DNA of 54,381 bases from Clostridiales bacterium (GCA_009782285.1 WRJK01000003.1:1-54381); one strand, 5' to 3'; shown: positions 26,476-33,796, counted from the first letter of the stretch. Made by a program: numbers and translations. Notes: generated from the sequence alone by a model not told the origin.

Positions 26476-27045
26476 ATGGACGGTGCTAAGAAAAGATTTC
26501 TAGGGAAGTTCAGTTTGTTTGAGCTGATATTGCTGGCGCTCCTTGCCGCTGCCGGAATAGCGGTAAAGCCGGTGGCGGTTGCAGTGGCGCATATTGTGAC
26601 CGGGCCGCTATTAATACCCGGCGGCGCCTTGGCAGGCGGTTTTTACATGCTTTTCGTAGTGCTTGGCGGCGCACTGGTGGGGAAAAGGGGGAGCACAACC
26701 CTAGTGTGCGCAATCCAGAGCATCGTCGTCCTTGCCAGCGGCGTTTACGGCAGCCACGGGGCTGCGAGCCTTCTTACATATACCGTCCCCGGGCTGCTTG
26801 TGGATGCGGTGTGGATGCTTTGCCGCACAAACGGGGGCTCTCTGCCCGCATGCTTCGTCGGTGGCATAACGGCAAACGTAAGCGGCTCGCTGCTTGTCAA
26901 CCTTGTGTTTTTCCGCATGCCGCTGATCCCGTTGTTGTTTACGTCAGTTTTGGCGGCATTGTCCGGCGGTTTGGGAGGTATCATCGCGTGGCAGATCGTA
27001 AAACACTTCAAGAAACTGGACATATTCCCACATCTTAAGAGGTAA
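26476..27045 (+). CDS. ECF transporter substrate-binding (S) component
   Basis: This 190-residue polytopic membrane protein (five to six TM segments) begins MDGAKKRFLGKFSLFELILL. Small helices rich in Gly/Ala and the segments GGALAGGFYML and NLVFFRMPLIPLL fit an S component of the kind loosely related to YkoE/ThiW. The substrate cannot be assigned. The start ATG 26476 follows AAGGGGTGAC; the longer frame overlaps the preceding gene. EcfA, EcfA' and EcfT follow in the same run, so this is the specificity unit of a dedicated importer. Confidence 0.75.
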   Translation: MDGAKKRFLGKFSLFELILLALLAAAGIAVKPVAVAVAHIVTGPLLIPGGALAGGFYMLFVVLGGALVGKRGSTTLVCAIQSIVVLASGVYGSHGAASLLTYTVPGLLVDAVWMLCRTNGGSLPACFVGGITANVSGSLLVNLVFFRMPLIPLLFTSVLAALSGGLGGIIAWQIVKHFKKLDIFPHLKR

Positions 27046-27053
27046 GCAAAGCC

Positions 27054-27563
27054 ATGAAAAAACCTCAGGTCGCCATATTCACAACAATGACCATTCTGCT
27101 GCTGGCGGCAGCCTGCCTTTGGCTGTTTAACGGCGGCGGTTTGGCAGGGCCGGACACCGGCTCGGTTATCGCGTTCAAAGAAGGCGGCGAGACAGTTTCA
27201 GAAGCCGACCTGGGCTTCATCAGGGGTTTCGACAGCGCTACATTTAAAGCGACAATACGAAGCAGCGGGCAAAAACCCGCCGAAGCAGAATACACGGGCG
27301 TATTGCTCATGGACTTGCTGGACGGCATGGGCATATCCCTTGACGGGAAAAAACAGGTTACCGTCAAAGGCGCTGACGGGTACGCATGGGCAATATCAGT
27401 GAGCGAGTTTGACGAAAAGGACATCTACATCGCATACAAAATGAACGGCGAACTGTTAAAACCGAAAATCAAAAATGGGGACGGGCCTTTTCAGCTCGTC
27501 ATACCGGGCGACTACTTTAGCCAGAGGTGGTGCAAATACGTTTGCGAGGTCGAGGTGAAATGA
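27054..27563 (+). CDS. Membrane-anchored single sulfite-oxidase-fold domain
   Basis: The 169 residues have an uncleaved-looking N-terminal membrane anchor (about 7-27) and one molybdopterin-binding-like domain (GVLLMDLLDGMGI, VKGADGYAWAISVSEF, IAYKMNGELL, GPFQLVIPG). Two cysteines occur near the end (RWCKYVCEVEV). It lies between the ECF S component and the ATPases and overlaps the latter by 4 nt, so it is part of the importer unit. It may present a ligand to the S component, which is inference. Confidence 0.78.
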   Translation: MKKPQVAIFTTMTILLLAAACLWLFNGGGLAGPDTGSVIAFKEGGETVSEADLGFIRGFDSATFKATIRSSGQKPAEAEYTGVLLMDLLDGMGISLDGKKQVTVKGADGYAWAISVSEFDEKDIYIAYKMNGELLKPKIKNGDGPFQLVIPGDYFSQRWCKYVCEVEVK

Positions 27564-28237
27564 GGGTTTTGCTTGAAGCCAGAGGGCTGTCGTTTGCTTA
27601 CAGCGGAGAATCCTATGTTTTTAGGGACGTGGGTTTTACTCTTCTGGAAGGGGAAATAATCGGAATAATGGGCGAATCCGGCAGCGGCAAGACGACGCTG
27701 CTGAATTGCCTTTCCGGCATCATTCCGCATGTTTACGGTGGAAAAATCGAAGGGAAAGCACTCCTGTTAGGGAAAGAAATCTCAAAGATGAGGCTGCCTG
27801 AAATAGCCACAAAGTTGGGCGTGCTGTTTCAAAACCCCGACACGCAGCTTTTTTCCGGCACTGTGGAGGACGACGTGGTGTTTGGCCCTGAAAACCTGTG
27901 CCTGCCGTGGCAGGAGCTGGACAGCAGCCTGCAAAAGGCCCTTGCCGCCGCCGGGATCAGCGAGAAGAGGCTATCCAGCCCCAAATCCCTGTCAGGCGGG
28001 GAAGCGCAGCTTGCGGCCCTTGCTGCGTCGCTGTCCCTCGACCCGGTGGTGCTGCTCTTTGACGAAGCTATGTCCCATCTGGACAAACTGGGAGTGGATG
28101 TTTTGCAAAACTGCGCAGTTAACCTAAAAAAAGAAGGCAAAGGCCTGGTCATCGTCGAGCATGACGCAGAGCGCTTAAAAATCGCAGACAGAATACTACG
28201 CCTTGAAGAAGGGCAGCTGAGGGGTGGAGAGATTTGA
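27560..28237 (+). CDS. ecfA: ECF transporter ATPase (first EcfA)
   Basis: This 225-residue ABC ATPase has Walker A GESGSGKTT, Q-loop FQNPDTQLF, signature LSGGEAQ, and Walker B VVLLFDEA. FQNPD in the Q-loop is characteristic of energy-coupling-factor ATPases. ATG 27560 overlaps the preceding stop (ATGA); the longer frame from 27527 lies inside that gene. It pairs with the next ATPase to power EcfT. Confidence 0.93.
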   Translation: MRVLLEARGLSFAYSGESYVFRDVGFTLLEGEIIGIMGESGSGKTTLLNCLSGIIPHVYGGKIEGKALLLGKEISKMRLPEIATKLGVLFQNPDTQLFSGTVEDDVVFGPENLCLPWQELDSSLQKALAAAGISEKRLSSPKSLSGGEAQLAALAASLSLDPVVLLFDEAMSHLDKLGVDVLQNCAVNLKKEGKGLVIVEHDAERLKIADRILRLEEGQLRGGEI

Positions 28238-28920
28238 CAGTTGACGCTATTGAATTCAAAAATGTGAAATTTGCATACCCTTCCGTCAGCTTCGAGCTGT
28301 CAATAAAAAGCCTCGCTTTGGACATGAGGCAGACAACCTTCATAAGAGGCGAAAACGGCAGCGGCAAGACCACGCTGGCAAGGCTAATGGCTGGAATCCT
28401 AAAGCCGCAAGAGGGGGAAATAATCATCATGGGCACACCGTCTTTTGCGCTTGGCCTTGGCGAAATCGGCAAGCGGGTCGGATACCTTTGGCAAAACCCC
28501 AGGCAGCAGCTTTTTGCTAAAAGCGTTATCGAGGAGCTGACATTTGTTGAGGAACTCAAGAACCCAAAGATGACGCCCGGCGAGAAGGCAGCCGCGAAGG
28601 AAGCCGCCATGGGCTGGCTGGAGTATTTTGAGCTTGCGCAGCTCAAGGACAAAACCTGCTACCACCTCAGCCACGGCGAACGGCAGCGGCTGGCTCTTGC
28701 TGCCGTAATTGCGTCGGGGGCGAAGTACCTCGTACTGGACGAACCCACTGCAGGGCTGGACGACAAAAGAAAGAGGGCGCTGGCGTACCTGCTGAAAAAG
28801 CTCAGGCTCGAAAACGGGACGGGCATGAGCGTCATAAGCCATGACGAGAAGTTCGCAGGCGAGTTGACAGAGCGCGTAATAACGCTCGCTAAGGGGGAGG
28901 TTTCTGATGAGCAAAGTTAA
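28234..28920 (+). CDS. ecfA: ECF transporter ATPase (second EcfA)
   Basis: This 228-residue ABC ATPase has Walker A GENGSGKTT, Q-loop WQNPRQQLF, signature LSHGERQRL, and Walker B YLVLDEPTAGLDD. The start is TTG 28234, overlapping the previous TGA, with GGTGGAG upstream. Together with the first ATPase it forms the usual asymmetric ECF ATPase pair. The 3' end overlaps ecfT by 14 nt. Confidence 0.93.
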   Translation: MTVDAIEFKNVKFAYPSVSFELSIKSLALDMRQTTFIRGENGSGKTTLARLMAGILKPQEGEIIIMGTPSFALGLGEIGKRVGYLWQNPRQQLFAKSVIEELTFVEELKNPKMTPGEKAAAKEAAMGWLEYFELAQLKDKTCYHLSHGERQRLALAAVIASGAKYLVLDEPTAGLDDKRKRALAYLLKKLRLENGTGMSVISHDEKFAGELTERVITLAKGEVSDEQS

Positions 28921-29641
28921 GGTAGACCCTAGGGTGCGCTTGCTCCTTGCAGTGTCGCTCACGACGCTGGCGGCTTTGTTCAACAGTTTAACAAGCCTGG
29001 GCCTGCTGCTTGCTGCCACCGTCTTGCTCTGCCTAGTCTTCGGCTGGGCAGGGATGAGTTTGCTGCGCCGGGCAAAATGGCTCTTGGGATTTTTTGTTCT
29101 GATGGCGATCCTGCAGAGCGTGTTCAACCCGTCCGGCAATGCCATTTTTGCTGTAAACGGGGCGGCGGTCCTCTCAACCGGCGGCGTCTTGCTGGGTGCT
29201 TGTTTCCTGTGCCGCATGATGGTCATCGTCTTTTCGGCAGGGATATTGGCAGCAGCGGGGAGCAGGGCGATGATCCAAAGCCTGGTTGCGCTTAAGCTCC
29301 CCTATGAATTGGCGTTTATGACGACTTGCGCGCTTTCGTTTATACCGATGATCGGAGCCGACATGAAGGACTCGGTCACCGCGCTTCAGCTCCGGGGGGT
29401 GGAGCTTGGCAAGCTGCCTTGGGCCAGCAGGCTTTCGGTTTACGGCTATTTGGTCATTCCTGTCCTTGAGGGCATTGTAATAAAGGCGAGGGAGTTGTCG
29501 TGCGCCATGGAAATGAGGGCGTTCCGGGCATACAGCAAAAGGACAAGCTACACGGTGCTTTCGCTCACAGCAAGGGACTATGTGATAATGGCGTTGACTT
29601 TGGCGGCTTTCGTTTTGGGATTATTCCTGTATTTTACTTGA
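28907..29641 (+). CDS. ecfT: ECF transporter transmembrane (T) component
   Basis: This 244-residue membrane protein has four to six TM segments and the two coupling-helix motifs of EcfT in near-canonical form: LQLRGVELG (A-R-G type) and MEMRAFRAY. It connects the ATPases to the S component encoded at 26476. It ends the first forward run of the surface operon; the next 260 nt hold a promoter and RNA repeats. Confidence 0.92.
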   Translation: MSKVKVDPRVRLLLAVSLTTLAALFNSLTSLGLLLAATVLLCLVFGWAGMSLLRRAKWLLGFFVLMAILQSVFNPSGNAIFAVNGAAVLSTGGVLLGACFLCRMMVIVFSAGILAAAGSRAMIQSLVALKLPYELAFMTTCALSFIPMIGADMKDSVTALQLRGVELGKLPWASRLSVYGYLVIPVLEGIVIKARELSCAMEMRAFRAYSKRTSYTVLSLTARDYVIMALTLAAFVLGLFLYFT

Positions 29642-29673
29642 CAACACGTGTAATTTTTTCGCATAATTTTCCG

Positions 29674-29701
29674 TTGACTTTATTAAGATTCGGCGTATAA
29701 T
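29674..29701 (+). promoter_or_regulatory. Promoter of the RNA repeat / hicB unit
   Basis: TTGACT (29674-29679), 16-nt spacer, TATAAT (29696-29701). The start point would be near 29708, at the first base of a 5' stem-loop GTACC-GAGA-GGTAC (29708-29721). Confidence 0.8.
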
Positions 29702-29707
29702 ATAAGT

Positions 29708-29863
29708 GTACCGAGAGGTACGAAAAGCGGAGAACCCTGCCGTTAAGTGGGAGCCGAAAAAGCGGTGCACTCTACCATGAGTGAGAGTTAAAAAAGCGGT
29801 GTACCCTACCATGAGTGGGAGCTAAAACAGCGAAGGACCGGGTTTACCGGCTCTTTCTATTTT
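29708..29863 (+). ncRNA. Repeat-containing RNA upstream of hicB
   Basis: Predicted transcript: a GNRA-capped 5' stem-loop (29708-29721), three and a half tandem repeats of about 34 nt (29723-29835), then a terminator-like hairpin. That hairpin has CCGG (29838-29841) / CCGG (29847-29850) closed by GAG (29819-29821) / CTC (29851-29853), before a T-rich run. Each repeat can form a short stem C-Y-C / G-R-G: CTC with GAG in repeat 2 and CCC with GGG in repeats 1 and 3, a compensatory change. The order promoter, RNA repeats, leaky terminator, protein gene is that of type III toxin-antitoxin loci (ToxIN), but the gene that follows is HicB-like, not ToxN-like. Confidence 0.6.
29723..29835 (+). repeat. 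Tandem direct repeats, period 34-35 bp, 3.5 copies
   Basis: GCGG anchors fall at 29727, 29762 and 29796, with a truncated GCGA at 29830. Each full unit runs from an A4-6 tract through GCGG, AC[TC]CT, CC, GTG[AG]GAG. Copies 2 and 3 are nearly identical; copy 1 is more diverged. Confidence 0.9.
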
Positions 29864-29901
29864 CGGGAGACGTAAATGCAGGTTTGAAATGAGGTGTTTA
29901 T

Positions 29902-30318
29902 ATGGCTAAGTATGTATACCCGGCAATTATTGAACCCAATGAGCTAAACGGATATTGTGTGAATTTTCCAGACGTTCAGGGCGGATATACAGAAGGTAAA
30001 GACTTGCCGGAAGTTATGGAGCTGGCACAAGATGTACTCTGTTTAACTCTGTACAACCACGAAATTCATAATAAAGAGATTTTACCCCCAACTCCGCTAA
30101 ATATGCTTGGAGTACCTGAAAACGGGGTCGCTACGCTAATTGTATGTGACACGAGCTACTATAGGCGATACTTTGCTAACAAGCTAGTTAATAAGACAGT
30201 GACGATACCGGCGCAGCTTAATCTTGAAGCAGAGCGTGCCGGGGTAAACTTCTCACAGGTGCTGCGCGCTGGGTTAGAACAGGTATTGCATAAAAAAAGC
30301 TTGAAGGAAGCAAAATGA
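29902..30318 (+). CDS. hicB: HicB-family antitoxin (no adjacent hicA)
   Basis: The 138 residues have an N-terminal HicB fold (YVYPAIIEPNELNGYCVNFPDVQGGYTEGKDLPE) and a C-terminal ribbon-helix-helix (KTVTIPAQLNLEAERAGVNFSQVLRAGLEQVL). It normally neutralises the HicA RNase and binds DNA. No hicA lies on either side. Instead, a repeat-rich RNA precedes it and its stop overlaps the ATG of a truncated MobB-like frame (ATGA at 30315). ATG 29902 follows GAGGTG. Base composition is lower in GC than the surrounding genes, which suggests acquisition. Confidence 0.87.
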   Translation: MAKYVYPAIIEPNELNGYCVNFPDVQGGYTEGKDLPEVMELAQDVLCLTLYNHEIHNKEILPPTPLNMLGVPENGVATLIVCDTSYYRRYFANKLVNKTVTIPAQLNLEAERAGVNFSQVLRAGLEQVLHKKSLKEAK

Positions 30319-30367
30319 AAGTATTCTGTGTTTGCGGCGTGTCCGGATCGGGCAAAACGACCACGAT
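30315..30367 (+). repeat. 53-bp direct repeat, left copy
   Basis: Perfect copy of 31216-31268, beginning exactly at the ATG. Together they flank the 848-bp cassette 30368-31215. Confidence 0.97.
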
Positions 30368-30395
30368 TTCAGTAGACTTTAAGCGTGCTTTGTAG
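30315..30395 (+). pseudogene. Duplicated 5' end of the MobB-kinase gene
   Basis: The first 53 bp are identical to the start of the gene at 31216 (P-loop segment GVSGSGKTTT), then the frame runs into cassette sequence and stops at 30393-30395 after 26 codons. A good ribosome binding site (GAAGGAAG) precedes this copy. It appears to be the original start of the MobB-kinase gene, displaced by the inserted cassette. Confidence 0.85.
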
Positions 30396-30401
30396 TAGAA
30401 T
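30373..30401 (+). promoter_or_regulatory. Promoter of the ART-like cassette
   Basis: TAGACT (30373-30378), 17-nt spacer, TAGAAT (30396-30401). It begins 6 nt inside the cassette, so the cassette carries its own promoter. Confidence 0.6.
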
Positions 30402-30456
30402 ATAGTTGCCGAAAGTGATCAGATTGCGTACCACTAAGAAAAACGGAGGTGCTTAT

Positions 30457-30618
30457 ATGAGCGTTGAGTTAAAAAACTACAAAAAAGACTTTGCTAAATA
30501 TGTTGCCACTGCGAAGAAAACAGAGACTAAGGAACAGTCAAGGGCTGCTCTGATTAGAACCGGAATATTGGACAAAAAAGGCAATATAAAAAAAGAGTTT
30601 AAAGAAGTGTTTGAGTAA
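30457..30618 (+). CDS. Small lysine-rich protein, candidate antitoxin
   Basis: The 53 residues begin MSVELKNYKKDFAKYVATAKK and have the C-terminal segment ALIRTGILDKKGNIKKEF. The protein is charged, probably helical, with no TM or signal. CGGAGGTGC precedes ATG 30457. Its TAA overlaps the ATG of the next gene (TAATG), the tight coupling seen in antitoxin-toxin pairs. I do not recognise a named family; the antitoxin role is inferred from size, position and coupling. Confidence 0.6.
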   Translation: MSVELKNYKKDFAKYVATAKKTETKEQSRAALIRTGILDKKGNIKKEFKEVFE

Positions 30619-31211
30619 TGTATTCGAAGTTGCCAAACTTAATTATTGCTTTTCACGGCTGTGATTTAAGTACATATGAAAATGTTGTTTTGAAGAATGA
30701 ATCTCTTAAGTTTAGCAAAAACGATTACGATTGGCTGGGAAATGGCATATACTTTTGGGAATCAAATAGACAGCGGGCCAATGAATGGGCAGAAGAAAAA
30801 GTTTCAAGAGGACAGTATTATGCACCAGCCGTTATTGGTGCGGTTGTTGATTTGGGATTTTGCTTAAACTTGACAGACAGCGCATATGTCCCGATTTTAA
30901 AAGATGGTTATGAACTGCTAAAAATGAGATTGCAAAATGAAGGGAAAAAAATGCCTGTTAATAAAATAGGCAAAGATAGACTTATAAGAGAACTTGATTG
31001 TGCCGTTATTGAACAGATTCATGATTATAACCACAACACTGAAAAAAGGGAGTTTGACTCGGTTAGGGGAATCTTCATTGAAGGCGACGAGGTATACGCA
31101 GGCTCAGGTTTCAACAGCAAGACGCATGTTCAAATATGCATCAGAAACCCCAATTGCATTAAAGGCTACTTCAGTCCATTAAGCGAAAATATCAAATATA
31201 TTTTGCCATAG
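30618..31211 (+). CDS. ADP-ribosyltransferase-like protein, candidate toxin
   Basis: The 197 residues are soluble. The N-terminal segment reads IIAFHGCDLSTYENVV followed by NDYDWLGNGIYFWESN and ANEWAEEK. The pairing H-G-x ... G-x-G-I-Y-F resembles the NAD-binding core of PARP/diphtheria-type ADP-ribosyltransferases (HGT ... YG-x-G-I-Y-F). Further on, a candidate acidic residue lies in REFDSVRGIFIEGDEVYAGS. No experimentally characterised family comes to mind. It is coupled to the upstream 53-residue protein and ends 4 nt before the restored MobB-kinase start. It may also be a non-enzymatic relative. Confidence 0.55.
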   Translation: MYSKLPNLIIAFHGCDLSTYENVVLKNESLKFSKNDYDWLGNGIYFWESNRQRANEWAEEKVSRGQYYAPAVIGAVVDLGFCLNLTDSAYVPILKDGYELLKMRLQNEGKKMPVNKIGKDRLIRELDCAVIEQIHDYNHNTEKREFDSVRGIFIEGDEVYAGSGFNSKTHVQICIRNPNCIKGYFSPLSENIKYILP

Positions 31212-31215
31212 CCAT

Positions 31216-31268
31216 ATGAAAGTATTCTGTGTTTGCGGCGTGTCCGGATCGGGCAAAACGACCACGAT
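31216..31268 (+). repeat. 53-bp direct repeat, right copy
   Basis: Perfect copy of 30315-30367. It restores the 5' end of the MobB-kinase gene downstream of the cassette. Confidence 0.97.
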
Positions 31269-32400
31269 AGAAAAAATAATTGAAGAGTTGAAAAAGCGCG
31301 GGAACAGCGTAGGGTCCATTAAGGACATCCACGCGCAGAAGTTCAGTTTCGACACGCCGGGCAAGAACACGTGGCGGCACAGGGAAGCCGGCGCTGAGAT
31401 GGTTGCTGCCAGGGGAATGGCGGAAACTGCGCTTATGATACCCAAAAGGGTTGAAATCCCCGAATTGCTGAAATGGTTCAGCCACGATTTTGTAGTGATC
31501 GAGGGCGGGCGCGACGAGGGCTTCCCCAAGATACTCACGGCAAGCAGCATGCAGGAAATCAGCGAAAGGCTTGACGAGTCGGTGTTTGCGGTTTCGGGCG
31601 TTGTCGCGGGGCAAGACATCAGCTTCGACGGGGTGCCGGTCATCAACGCGCTGACAGACGCGGAAAAGCTCGTTGACCTGATCGAACTGAGCGTACAGGA
31701 GCACTGCGGCGCTGATTGGCACGAGGAAAGGCTGGCAAGCAAGAAAAACAGGGTTTTTAAAAGGCAACGCATTATAAATGGCCAAAAGCGCTTCGTGGTG
31801 GAAAAGGAAATCTCAGACCCGCGCAGGTTCCGCATTGAGTTTTTGATGTACAATGCGCTTCGCAACAGCAGCCTTCGGATACCGTATCTTTTGGACATTG
31901 AGCTAGGCAAAGGCATGCTTGTTTTTGAATACATTGACGGCGAGGTTGCATTGGATGCCTTGCCCGACAGGCACCATGCTGAACTGGCGCTCAGTCAAAT
32001 CGCAATATGGATGGCCGATTTTTACGAGACGACTTATGAGGAATTTGACGAGCAGTGGATATTGGGCGACATCCATCTCAGGAATTTCATATACAACAAA
32101 GATTCCCAGACGGTTACCGGTTTTGATTTTGAGGATGCGAAAGTGGGAGAAATCGAACAGGACGTGGCAAGGATGTTCCTGTTCATAGCTACTTACGAAC
32201 CGGAGTATTCCGCAAGCCACATGGAGCTCGCCGAGTATTTCCTCAGTGAGTCGCTGGCTATGCTAAATCTCGACAAGGGGCGTTTGCTCGAAGAGCTGCA
32301 CAATGAAGCGGAGCACATGGCGGTGCGGAGGAATTGCACCATAGATGTTGAGCGCATAGTTCCAGTGGCAGAAAGGGCTTTCAGAAGGGTTTTCAAATGA
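31216..32400 (+). CDS. MobB-like GTPase fused to an APH/kinase-fold domain
   Basis: The 394-residue product is in two parts. Residues 1-170 match MobB, the GTP-binding partner in molybdopterin guanine dinucleotide synthesis: P-loop GVSGSGKTTT, VGSIKDIH, then DTPGKNTWRHREAGAEMV. Residues about 185-394 look like an aminoglycoside-phosphotransferase/lipopolysaccharide-kinase fold, with GDIHLRNFIY as catalytic loop (H-x-D-x-x-x-x-N variant) and TGFDFEDA as metal-binding motif. The current start lacks a good ribosome binding site, but the ART-like stop is 4 nt upstream, allowing reinitiation. The 3' end overlaps apbE by 4 nt. Substrate unknown; a MobB relative beside sulfite-oxidase-fold proteins may indicate a pterin cofactor. 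Confidence 0.78.
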   Translation: MKVFCVCGVSGSGKTTTIEKIIEELKKRGNSVGSIKDIHAQKFSFDTPGKNTWRHREAGAEMVAARGMAETALMIPKRVEIPELLKWFSHDFVVIEGGRDEGFPKILTASSMQEISERLDESVFAVSGVVAGQDISFDGVPVINALTDAEKLVDLIELSVQEHCGADWHEERLASKKNRVFKRQRIINGQKRFVVEKEISDPRRFRIEFLMYNALRNSSLRIPYLLDIELGKGMLVFEYIDGEVALDALPDRHHAELALSQIAIWMADFYETTYEEFDEQWILGDIHLRNFIYNKDSQTVTGFDFEDAKVGEIEQDVARMFLFIATYEPEYSASHMELAEYFLSESLAMLNLDKGRLLEELHNEAEHMAVRRNCTIDVERIVPVAERAFRRVFK

Positions 32401-33422
32401 GGCGAACAGCATTGCTTTGCATAGCCTTGGCGTTTCTGGCCATGGGCTGCACAGAAGCGGAAAATGGCGATAAAGATGTATCAGCGAGCAGCCTCCAATT
32501 GGACACCGTAGTCACCATAACCCTTTACGGGACAAGCGACGAAACGATTATTGAAGCAGCGTTCGGCGAAATAGACCGCTTGGAAAAGATACTGTCAAGG
32601 AAACAGCCGGGCAGCGATTTGGCTAGGCTGGCAGAAAGCAGCGGCAAAGATCTGATTGAAGTCAGCCCGGACACGATATTCCTCCTAGAGGAAAGCGAAA
32701 AGTATTCAAGGGAGACAAGAGGGCTTTTCGACGTGACCATAGGCCCGCTGGTTTCGCTTTGGGACATCACGGGCGATGGCTACTACCCCACCGACGAAGA
32801 GCGCAGGTCGGCGTACGCACTGGTGAACCATGATAAAGTTTTGACGAGCGGAAACAGGGCAATGCTCAAAACCATGGGAATGGAAGCGGATTTCGGTGCT
32901 ATCGCGAAAGGGTACATAGCAGACAAAGTCAAGGCGTTTTTGATCGAGAAAGGCGTCGAAAGCGGCGTGATAAACCTTGGGGGGAACGTCCTTTTGATCG
33001 GAGGCAAGCCCGGCGATGGGCTTTTTCGCATTGGCGTTGAAAACCCCGATGAGGAGTCAGACAAAATCATGGGGATGATAGAAATCGCAGACAAGAGCCT
33101 CGTATCATCGGGGCCATACGAGCGAAACTTCACTTACGAAGGGAAAAAATACCACCACATACTAAACCCCAAGACAGGCTTCCCAGTTGACAACGAGCTT
33201 CTGCAAGTGACGGTTATTTCAGACGAATCCATCACAGGGGACGCGCTGTCCACATGCGCGTTCCTGCTGGGTCTTGAACAGGGGATGGAACTCATAGACA
33301 ATACCCCCGGCGTTTCTGCAATTTTTGTTACCAAAGACAAGCAAGTCTATCTCAGCATGGGGTTCGGCGAAAAATTCACCATACTCGACGGTGAGTATTC
33401 GCTTGCGGGTGAACTCAGGTGA
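32397..33422 (+). CDS. apbE: FAD:protein FMN transferase (lipoprotein)
   Basis: This enzyme attaches FMN covalently to Thr/Ser of extracytosolic FMN-binding domains. The 341 residues include a lipobox (LAMGC), N-terminal LDTVVTITLYG, the core DFGAIAKGYIADKV, VINLGGNVLLIGG, HHILNPKTGFP, and metal/FAD residues around GDALSTCAFLLG. The likely client is the FMN-binding lipoprotein encoded at 25201. It overlaps its neighbours on both sides (ATGA at 32397, GTGA at 33419), so it is translated with the MobB-kinase and NusG-II genes. Confidence 0.94.
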   Translation: MRRTALLCIALAFLAMGCTEAENGDKDVSASSLQLDTVVTITLYGTSDETIIEAAFGEIDRLEKILSRKQPGSDLARLAESSGKDLIEVSPDTIFLLEESEKYSRETRGLFDVTIGPLVSLWDITGDGYYPTDEERRSAYALVNHDKVLTSGNRAMLKTMGMEADFGAIAKGYIADKVKAFLIEKGVESGVINLGGNVLLIGGKPGDGLFRIGVENPDEESDKIMGMIEIADKSLVSSGPYERNFTYEGKKYHHILNPKTGFPVDNELLQVTVISDESITGDALSTCAFLLGLEQGMELIDNTPGVSAIFVTKDKQVYLSMGFGEKFTILDGEYSLAGELR

Positions 33423-33787
33423 TTAAGAAGGGCGACATAGTTTTGCTTGCGGCAGCACTGGCTGCCGGCGCGGTTGCGTTTGCCGTGAATGCGGCAGTGC
33501 AGGCTCCCGGGGCAATGGTAAAGGTGGTCTTGGGGCACGAGGTGTACGGAACATACGAGCTTGCAAAGGATCAAGAAATCGCCATTGACGCTGGAGATGG
33601 CGCATGGAACGTTCTCGTCATATCAAACGGGACAGCATCCATGAAGGAAGCGAATTGCCCAAACGGCGATTGCACCAGGCAGCATGGCATCAGCAGGACA
33701 GGGCAGTGCCTTGCCTGCCTGCCAAACAAAGTCCTCGTCAGCGTCAAGGGGGCTTTCGGTGATGAGTTTGACAGCATTGTGCACTAG
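33419..33787 (+). CDS. NusG domain II-containing exported protein
   Basis: The 122 residues have one N-terminal membrane anchor (about 7-28) and an extracytosolic NusG-II-like domain with four cysteines in CPNGDC and CLAC. Such proteins commonly accompany ApbE and Gx transporters in Firmicutes flavinylation clusters; the biochemical role is unknown. GTG 33419 overlaps the apbE stop. RBS-spaced gxT-like gene follows after 9 nt. Confidence 0.85.
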   Translation: MIKKGDIVLLAAALAAGAVAFAVNAAVQAPGAMVKVVLGHEVYGTYELAKDQEIAIDAGDGAWNVLVISNGTASMKEANCPNGDCTRQHGISRTGQCLACLPNKVLVSVKGAFGDEFDSIVH

Positions 33788-33796
33788 GAGGATGGC

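Noticed and set aside
29723-29835. CRISPR array
   Set aside because: The repeats are contiguous with no unique spacers between them and no cas genes are present.
30368-31215. Insertion sequence or transposon
   Set aside because: No transposase, no terminal inverted repeats; the flanking duplication is 53 bp, far longer than typical target-site duplications.
31216-32400. Antibiotic-resistance aminoglycoside phosphotransferase
   Set aside because: Only the fold of the C-terminal half is shared; the MobB fusion and the co-translation with apbE argue for a cofactor-related role.
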